A DNA stretch of 50,614 bases from Sphingopyxis sp. UBA6723 (GTDB lineage Bacteria; Pseudomonadota; Alphaproteobacteria; Sphingomonadales; Sphingomonadaceae), in assembly GCF_002454115.1 (NCBI RefSeq), contig NZ_DKIH01000007.1, forward strand, positions 79,714 through 130,327. The letters run 5' to 3'. Position 1 is the stretch's first letter; every line of letters starts with the position of its first letter. Below, piece after piece: positions 1-7,200 of the stretch. Made by a program: the position numbers and the translations under genes. The notes beneath the pieces were generated by a model that saw only the letters and a list, made by a program, of their open reading frames with translations, made no database searches and was not told where the DNA came from.

Positions 1-17
1 AGCCCTGCGGGCTGCCA

Positions 18-36
18 CCTCCCCGTTCCGGGGAGG
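18..36. repeat. Short GC hairpin downstream of the first TonB receptor
   Basis: A perfect 7-bp stem (CCTCCCC / GGGGAGG) with a 5-nt loop lies 47 nt beyond the stop codon of the TonB receptor gene on the minus strand. It has no run of T on either side, so it is not a textbook intrinsic terminator. It may be an intergenic repeat or an mRNA 3'-end stabiliser. Confidence 0.35.
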
Positions 37-82
37 ATCAGACAACGTCCACTTCCCACCCGAAGACCGACATCCCAACCCC

Positions 83-3000
83 CTACATCTTCCCCCGCAC
101 GCTCAAAAACACCCGCCGCCCCAGATAGTCATATTGCGTCCCGAACGCGGGCGCTTGCCCGATCACCGGCGGCGTCGCCGTCACCACCGTCGACATCCGC
201 GGCGGCGGCGTATCAAACAGGTTCGCGACCCCCAGCGTAATCCGGAACCGCTCGGCCACATCGCGGCTCAGCGACAGCGAGTGATAGAAGGTCGCGGGGA
301 CGCTGACATCGGGGCAGAAGCGCCCGCCGGGGCGAAAGCTGGAGGTACGGCACGGATCGCCGCCCTGCGCGCGCAGCAGATCCGCTTCGTTCGACGCGGC
401 GCCCGTCACATCGAGCCCGTAGAACAAGGTCCAGCCACCCTTCATCCAGCCCAGATTGAAATCGCCGACCCATTTCGGATTGCCGATCTTGCCATTGTCG
501 TTGACCGTGGTGCCGGGGAAAAGCGCGACCTTGTCCTCGATCTGCCAGGTCATCTGCGCCCGAAACGCCAGCGTGCCCAGCTTGCCGAGATCCTGATCGA
601 CGGCCAGCGACAGGTCGACGCCGCGATTGCGCTGGCGGCTGATATTGACATAGCGGTCGGTGACCCCCGCGACGCTCTGGGTGTCGGGACCGGTCGCCGC
701 GCGGGTAAACAACGCGCACAGCGGCTCGTCGGGGAAGGCGTCCGAATCATAACAGCCGTTCAAAATGTTTCCGGCGCCGAGCAAGGTAATCTCGTCCTTC
801 ACCTTGATGTCGAAATAATCGACCGCCAGGCTAGTCTTGAGCCCGCCCCACAATACCCCCGACAGGTCGGGGGTCAGGATCACCGACACGGTTTTGGCGG
901 TCGAGGTTTCGGGCTTGAGCTGGCCAATGCCGCCACCCGAGACGATCGTCGCGGGGCCGATCCCGCCCGTGAAATTCGGGCCGATGCCATCGGCGGCGCA
1001 ATTGTCGGCCACGCGCTGGCTGATTGCCCCCGCTGCGAGCCGCGCTGCGGTCTGGATGCACGGGTCGATCGCCTGTTGCTCCAGGAAACCCGTCTGATTC
1101 TCGAGGAACAGCTCGAACAGCGCCGGGGCGCGGAATGAGGTGCCCCAGGTGCCGCGAAAGCGCAGCCAGTCGGTCACCGCCCAGTCGGCGCCGACCTTCC
1201 ACGTTGCGTCGCTGAAGCTGTCCTGCACCCCGTCGCGGCGCGTCGCATCGACATGGGTGTAGCGCGCCGCGCCCGACAAGGTCAGCCGCTCGATCAGCGG
1301 CACATCGGCGAGCAGCGGCACTTCGACTTCGCCGAACAATTCCTTCGACACGGTGCGTCCGGCGGTGATCCCTGAGGTGGTGAAATTGGCGACATTGCCC
1401 GCCCGCGTCGCTTCGCCCGGCGTGTCGTTGATCTCGTCGCGGCGGATATTCGCCCCGAACGCCGCGCCGACGGGTCCGGCGGGCAGGGTGAACAATTTGC
1501 CCGTCAACAGCGCCTCGGCCGAGCTTTGCTTGAACAAGGTGCGCCCGGTTTCGCGCCCCGTCAGAAAGGCGCGCTCCGCGGGTGTAAAATCGCCGCGCAG
1601 TACGCGCGGGTCGGTGAAGTCGATGTCGATGCACTCCGCGCCGCGGATCGCGGTCGTGGTGCCAACGCACGAGCGGGTGCGCAACGTCTGCGACGCGAGT
1701 GCATCCTGATAGATCACGTCTTGCGTATAGCTGGCATCCGACCGGCTGTGCTGGCCGTGAATATCCCATTTCCACCCGCCGCCGAATGTGCCGCGCAGCC
1801 CCAGCACCCCGCGGTAATAATCGACGTCAGCGCGGCTCTCCGATTTCACCAGCACCCGCGGGCGCAGGATGAGGTTGCCGCCGAATTCGCCGTTGAGCGG
1901 ATCGCCCATGTCGAACGGGTCGCAATTGTTCGCCGCCGGATTGCAGAGGAAAAAGGGCAGCATCGACGCGCCGGTAAACTGCTCCAGCGTCAGCACCTGA
2001 AAGCCATTGTTGCGCGACTTGCGGTTGTTGAAAAGCGCTTCACCGTACAGCGTGATGCCATCGGTCACGTCATAGGCCGCGTCGGCAAAGGCGCTGATCC
2101 GGCTTACCCCCGAAAACACGTCCGAATCCTGCTCGACCGGCTCGAACTGGTTGAGCGCACCAGCCGATGGGCCGTCAAAATTGACCCCGAAGAAATCAGC
2201 GGGGCCGAACACCCCGATCGGATTATAGGCGTCGATCGGGATGCCGACCCCCGCAAATTCGGCGCCATATTGTCCGGCAAAGACCGCCTGCCCGTTCGGC
2301 GCGATCAGCCCGGGGCCAAAGGTCGGAAAACCGTCCGGATCGACCCCCGAAAAATCGCCGAACACAATCGCATTGCCCACGGTACTGCTGCACGCCGGCC
2401 GCCCGGTACGAAAATCGACGATGTCGGCGCGGCTGCCATCGGCCTCGCGCCTCAGATATTCTTCGGAGCAGAACAGGAAACCGCGGTCGCGGCGGGTCAG
2501 GTTCTGCTGGCGGAAATAGTCGACGGTTGCGAAAAAATGCCCGCGGTCGAATGTCTTGCCGAAGCTCGCATCGACGCCGTAGCTTTCGCCGCCGCCATGC
2601 TCGGTGATCGACGAAAAGCCGCCGCCTTCGAAGCCGTTAAGGTCGTTGCGGGTCAATATATTGACCACCCCCGCGACCGCATCCGACCCATAGATCGACG
2701 AGGCACCGGTCTTCAGCACCTCGACCTGGCGAACCACCGACAGCGGCAGGACGTTGAGGTCGAAGGGCGCGACCGACCCGCGGATCCCCGCCGGCCCGGC
2801 GCGCCGCCCGTTGATCAGCACCAGCGTCCGCTCGGCGCCCAGCCCGCGCAGCGACACGCTCTGCACATCATTGCCGCCATTGGCGACAAAACGATTGGAA
2901 ATTGCCGAGGTAATCTGGATCGATCCCTGCGCCGCGGGGGTCGATTGCAATATGTCGGCCAGCTGGACCTGCCCCTGCAGTTTCGCGTTGTCGGGGTCGA

Positions 3001-3163
3001 TGATCTGGATCGGGTCGGCGCTGGTAAATTCGCTCTTGGCGATCCGCGATCCGGTGATGACGATGTCGTCGTCGCCGGTCTGTGCGGCGGTCGGAGTCGC
3101 GATCAACGCGATCACCGAGGCCGTTGCGGCCAGAAACACCTGGGGGCGGGTGCCTGATTTCAT
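83..3163 (-). CDS. TonB-dependent outer-membrane receptor
   Basis: This 1026-residue protein is an outer-membrane, TonB-energised transporter for an unknown large or scarce substrate. It opens with a signal peptide ending near ATPTAAQ, followed by a TonB-box-like stretch (DDDIVITGSRI). A plug domain covers roughly residues 45-175 and shows the usual SLRGLGAERTLVLINGRR and IYGSDAVAGVVNI signatures. The remainder is a long beta-barrel with Cys-containing loops. The last residue is Met, where most outer-membrane barrels end in Phe. The start follows a weak GGAAAA ribosome site. It is divergent from hisE across a gap of about 170 bp and stands alone in its direction, with no substrate-processing enzyme beside it. 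The family call is firm; the ligand cannot be read from the sequence. Confidence 0.93.
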   Translation of the reverse strand: MKSGTRPQVFLAATASVIALIATPTAAQTGDDDIVITGSRIAKSEFTSADPIQIIDPDNAKLQGQVQLADILQSTPAAQGSIQITSAISNRFVANGGNDVQSVSLRGLGAERTLVLINGRRAGPAGIRGSVAPFDLNVLPLSVVRQVEVLKTGASSIYGSDAVAGVVNILTRNDLNGFEGGGFSSITEHGGGESYGVDASFGKTFDRGHFFATVDYFRQQNLTRRDRGFLFCSEEYLRREADGSRADIVDFRTGRPACSSTVGNAIVFGDFSGVDPDGFPTFGPGLIAPNGQAVFAGQYGAEFAGVGIPIDAYNPIGVFGPADFFGVNFDGPSAGALNQFEPVEQDSDVFSGVSRISAFADAAYDVTDGITLYGEALFNNRKSRNNGFQVLTLEQFTGASMLPFFLCNPAANNCDPFDMGDPLNGEFGGNLILRPRVLVKSESRADVDYYRGVLGLRGTFGGGWKWDIHGQHSRSDASYTQDVIYQDALASQTLRTRSCVGTTTAIRGAECIDIDFTDPRVLRGDFTPAERAFLTGRETGRTLFKQSSAEALLTGKLFTLPAGPVGAAFGANIRRDEINDTPGEATRAGNVANFTTSGITAGRTVSKELFGEVEVPLLADVPLIERLTLSGAARYTHVDATRRDGVQDSFSDATWKVGADWAVTDWLRFRGTWGTSFRAPALFELFLENQTGFLEQQAIDPCIQTAARLAAGAISQRVADNCAADGIGPNFTGGIGPATIVSGGGIGQLKPETSTAKTVSVILTPDLSGVLWGGLKTSLAVDYFDIKVKDEITLLGAGNILNGCYDSDAFPDEPLCALFTRAATGPDTQSVAGVTDRYVNISRQRNRGVDLSLAVDQDLGKLGTLAFRAQMTWQIEDKVALFPGTTVNDNGKIGNPKWVGDFNLGWMKGGWTLFYGLDVTGAASNEADLLRAQGGDPCRTSSFRPGGRFCPDVSVPATFYHSLSLSRDVAERFRITLGVANLFDTPPPRMSTVVTATPPVIGQAPAFGTQYDYLGRRVFLSVRGKM

Positions 3164-3336
3164 GATATTTTTTCCGAACTACTAGCGTTGAACCTGCCCC
3201 CCGGCGCGGAAAAGATACGGCAAACCGCGTTTCGATATGGTTACCGGCGGATAAAATTCGGATCGTGCGTCCTTCGCGCCACAGCTTGTCGCCGCGCGCC
3301 GGCGCCGCTAGTCACGCTCGCAAAGGGAGCGCGCGG

Positions 3337-3669
3337 ATGAGCAAGGCAATGGGTGAAGCGCTGGGGCGGCTCGAGGCCGTCATCCACGACCGGCTCGCCG
3401 CGGGCGAGGCCGAAGCCTCCTACGTCGCCAGCCTCGCCGCCAAGGGCCGCGGCAAGATCGCGCAGAAACTGGGCGAGGAAGCCGTCGAGGCAGTGATCGC
3501 CGCGGTCAGCGAGGATGACCCCGCGCTGATCGGCGAAGCGAGCGACCTTGTCTTCCATCTCTCGATCCTGCTCGCCGAACGCGGCATCGCCTGGGACGCC
3601 ATCGCCGCCGAACTCGGCCGCCGCCACGGCACCTCGGGCCACACCGAAAAAGCCAGCCGCCAGCCCTAG
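3337..3669 (+). CDS. hisE: Phosphoribosyl-ATP pyrophosphatase
   Basis: HisE hydrolyses phosphoribosyl-ATP to phosphoribosyl-AMP and pyrophosphate, the second step of histidine synthesis, in the cytoplasm. The 110-residue protein has the metal-binding pattern of the all-alpha NTP pyrophosphatases: Glu47, Glu48 and Glu51 in KLGEEAVEAV, then Glu67 and Asp70 in GEASDLVFHL. The ATG at 3337 was chosen because it follows an AAGGGAG ribosome site and gives the family length; an upstream ATG at 3265 would add 24 residues with no family match. The HIT gene starts 8 nt after its stop, so the two are probably co-transcribed. No other his gene lies next to it inside the window; the receptor gene on the left is in the opposite direction. 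Confidence 0.93.
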   Translation: MSKAMGEALGRLEAVIHDRLAAGEAEASYVASLAAKGRGKIAQKLGEEAVEAVIAAVSEDDPALIGEASDLVFHLSILLAERGIAWDAIAAELGRRHGTSGHTEKASRQP

Positions 3670-3677
3670 GAGCCACC

Positions 3678-4055
3678 ATGCCGATCGACGCCACCCAGCC
3701 CTATGACGACAATAATATCTTCGCGCGCATCCTGCGCGGCGAACTGCCGTCGAAGACCGTGTATGACGACGAATTCGCGCTCGCCTTCCACGACATCAAC
3801 CCGCAGGCGCCGCTCCACATCCTCGTGATCCCCAAGGGGGCCTATGTCAGCTGGGACGATTTCTCGGCGCGCGCCAGCGACGCCGAAATCGCCGGCTTCG
3901 TCCGCGCCGTCGGTCAGGTCGCGCGCGACGCGGGGCTCGTCGCCCCCGGCTACCGCCTGCTCGCCAACACCGGGCTCGACAGCCATCAGGAAGTCCCGCA
4001 CCTCCACGTCCATATCTTCGCCGGGCAAAAGCTCGGCCCGATGCTCGCCATATAG
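3678..4055 (+). CDS. HIT-family nucleotide hydrolase (HinT-like)
   Basis: This 125-residue HIT protein is expected to hydrolyse nucleoside phosphoramidates or adenylylated substrates in the cytoplasm, like HinT. The C-terminal histidine triad is intact as HLHVHIF at residues 108-114, with His110 the likely nucleophile. The N-terminal segment NIFARILRGELPSKTVYDD is typical of the HinT/PKCI branch. A GGAGCC ribosome site precedes the ATG, 8 nt after the hisE stop, which suggests one short operon. A large inverted repeat follows the gene and may end the transcript. HinT identity is more likely than Ap4A hydrolase or GalT-like branches, given the short length and these motifs. Confidence 0.9.
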   Translation: MPIDATQPYDDNNIFARILRGELPSKTVYDDEFALAFHDINPQAPLHILVIPKGAYVSWDDFSARASDAEIAGFVRAVGQVARDAGLVAPGYRLLANTGLDSHQEVPHLHVHIFAGQKLGPMLAI

Positions 4056-4060
4056 ACGTC

Positions 4061-4138
4061 CGTCGCCCCCGCGAAGGCGGGGGTCGCTGGAGGCGTAGCG
4101 CAAAGCCGACTACGGCCCCCGCCTTCGCGGGGGCGACG
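4061..4138. repeat. Large palindromic intergenic element (REP-like)
   Basis: A perfect 23-bp inverted repeat (arms 4061-4083 and 4116-4138) encloses a 32-nt loop. Each arm also contains its own small palindrome (CCCCCGC and GCGGGGG around GAAG), so the transcript can fold as one long stem or two short hairpins. It sits 6 nt after the HIT stop and could act as a transcription end. Its shape resembles the REP-type elements scattered between genes in sphingomonads. A related imperfect copy lies at 10250-10331, on the other side of the macroglobulin gene. Confidence 0.7.
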
Positions 4139-4274
4139 ATCAGGTTTGTCTATGACCGTCGTCACAGCCATTTCCCGAACCGCGGCTAAGCGTTCCCGGT
4201 ACGCGGCGACGGGTGGACAGCAGCCCCTGTTTCCAGCAGGATAGCGGCGCGGGTTTATGCGGGGAGACGGCGGG

Positions 4275-7200
4275 ATGAAAATGGGTTGGCACGCGCTGGC
4301 AGAACGCCTTGCCGGCAAGGCAAAACTGGCGCTGATCCTCCCGCTTTCGCTCGCAATGGCCGCCACCGCGACCGCCGACACCGTGCCGCAGGTCACCCTC
4401 GCTACTCCGGGCAGTTCGGGGACCGGCGACGGCACGATCACCCGCTTCACCCTGCGCTTTTCGGAAGACATGGTCCCGCTCGGCGACCCCCGCGCCGCCG
4501 CGCCCGCGACCAACGACTGCAAATTGCCCGCCACCGGTCGCTGGGTCGACACCCGCACCTGGGTGCTCGAATTCGACAAGCCGCTCCCCGGCGGGCTGCG
4601 CTGCCACGTCGAGCTCCGCAATGGGCTGAAGACCGCGCGCGGCATCACCGTCGCCGGCAACGAACGCTTCGCGCTCGACACCGGCGGCCCCTCGGCGCGC
4701 GCGATCCTCGCGGGCGGCATCTATGACGGGATCGAGGAGGAGCAGATCTTCCTCGTCGCCACCAATGTCGCCGCCGACCGTGCCTCGGTCGGGCGCTATG
4801 GCTATTGCGCGGTCGACGGCATCGGCGAGAAGATTCCGCTCGACGTCCTGCCGCGCACCACCGCGACCGAAATCCTGACCGGGCTCGGCGACGCCAACTG
4901 GTCGCGCCAGTCGTTCACCTATGACGCCGGACTGCCGCTGCGCCTGCCCGCCGCGGGCGCCGACCGCGAGGCGGCGCTCGACCGCGTTGTCCCGGTCAAA
5001 TGCCGCCGCCCGCTGCCCCCGGGGCGCGAGATGGCGGTGGTCTGGGACGCGCGCATTTCGCAAGCCGGCGTCCCCGGCCGCACTGCGGCACGCGACCAGC
5101 GCTTCGATTTCGACGTCCGCCCCGCCTTCACCGCCAAAATGTCTTGCAGCCGCGTCAATCCGCAGGCGGGCTGCAACCCGGTCAAGGATGTGACGCTCAG
5201 CTTCGCTTCGCCCGTCGCCCGCGACACCGCGCTCGCCGCGACGCTGACCACCGCCGACGGCAAGCGCCTGACCCCCAAGGTCGATGACGACGACAAAAAT
5301 GATGCGTATCTGACCAGCGTCCGCTTCGCCGGCCCGCTGCCGCAGAATGTCGACGCGACGCTGATCCTGCCCGCCGATGTCACCGACCAGAGCGGCCGCA
5401 AGCTGCAGAACCAGTCGAATTTCCCGCTGAAATTCCACATCGACCGCGCCCCGCCTTTGGTCAAATTCGCCGCCGAATTCGGCATCCTCGAAGCCAGCGA
5501 GGGCGGCGTCCTGCCCGTCACCGTGCGCGGCGTCGAAGGGACGATGGTCCAATCGAACCTCAAAATGCCCGCCACCGCGCTGAAAGTCGGCGATGACGAT
5601 GCGGCAATCGCGCGCTGGCTGAAGCGCGTCGATGACGCCGACGACACCGACTATCGCGAGGAAAAGGACCGCACCGGCAAGGATATCCGGGTCAATTACA
5701 CCGGCACCAAATCGGTGTTCGCCGATGCCCCCGCGGGCGGCGAGCGCCGCAACCTGCAACTGACCCCGCCCGGCGGCGGCAAGGCGTTCGAGGTCGTCGG
5801 CATCCCGCTCACCGAAAAGGGTTTCCACGTCGTCGAAATCGCCAGCCCCGAACTCGGCGCGGCGCTGCTCGGGCGCAAGGCCACGCGCTATGTCGCGACC
5901 GCCGCGCTCGTCACCAACATGGCGGTGCATTTCAAATGGGGTCGCGAAGGCTCGCTCGCCTGGGTCACCGCGCTCGACACCGGCCTCCCCGTCGCGGGCG
6001 CCGACATCCGCGTCTCGGACAGCTGCACCGGCCGCCTGCTCGCGCGCGGCACCGCCGACAAGGCGGGACGCCTCGCCTTTGCGGGCGGGCTGCCCCAGCC
6101 TGAGACCTATTCGAGCTGCGAAGAAACCCCCGATCCGACCAAGAGCGAGGGCCATGCGCTGATGGTCTCGGCGCGCGCGGGCGATGATTTCAGCTTCACC
6201 CTCACCGACTGGGGTCGCGGCATCCGCCCCTATGACTTCGACCTCCCCTATGGCTGGTCGGAGCGCGAGGATATTCTCCACACCGTCTTCGATCGTTCGC
6301 TCGTGAAAGCGGGCGAGACCGTCCATATGAAGCATATCCTGCGCCGCCCCGTCGGTACCGGCTTCATGACGCCGCAGCCGCTCGCGGGGAAACTGCGCCT
6401 CGTCCACCGCGGCTCGGACACCGAATTCGAAATGCCGTTCGCGGTGAGCACCGCTGGCAGCGGCGACAGCGTGTGGAACGTCCCGGCCTCGGCGCCAATG
6501 GGCGATTATGAACTGGTGTTCGTCACCAAGGACAAGGATGGCGAGGACAAGACGATCTGGTCGGGCCAGTCGGTCAAGGTCGACGAATATCGCCTGCCGA
6601 CGATGAAGGCGACCGTCACCGGACCGAAAACCTCGCCGGTGCGCCCGACTGCGGTGCCGCTGTCGCTGTTCGTCGGCTATCTCTCGGGCGGCCCCGCGCC
6701 CAATATCCCGGTCGAACTGCGCACCAACTTCCGCTCCAGCTGGTCGCCGCCGCAGGATTACAAGGACTGGGATTTCGACGGCCAGCCGGTCAAGGAAGGC
6801 GTGATCCAGCTCGACGACAGCGGCGACGAACCCGCCGCCGACCTGCCGCTCGCGCGCTCGGTGCCGCTCAGGCTCGACGCCAATGGCGCTGCCACGACCA
6901 GCGTCGCGGTCGATCAGCCGATCACCGAACCGACGGTGATGGCCGCCGAAATGGATTATGAGGACGCCAATGGCGAAACCTTGACCACCAGCCGCCGCAT
7001 CACCCTCTATCCCTCCGCCGTTCGCCTCGGGCTCAAGACCGACGGCTGGCTGATGCGCGACAACGACCTCAAGCTCAATTTCATCGCGCTCGACCTCGAC
7101 GGCAAGCCAATTGCAGGCCAGCGTGTCGCGGTCGCGCTCTACAACCGCGAGATCATCACCGCGCGGCGCCGCCTGATCGGCGGCTTCTACGCCTATGACA

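Noticed and set aside
1526..3157. Long plus-strand frame antisense to the first TonB receptor
   Set aside because: Low-complexity Arg/Ala/Val-rich product with no motif; explained by codon bias of the receptor gene.
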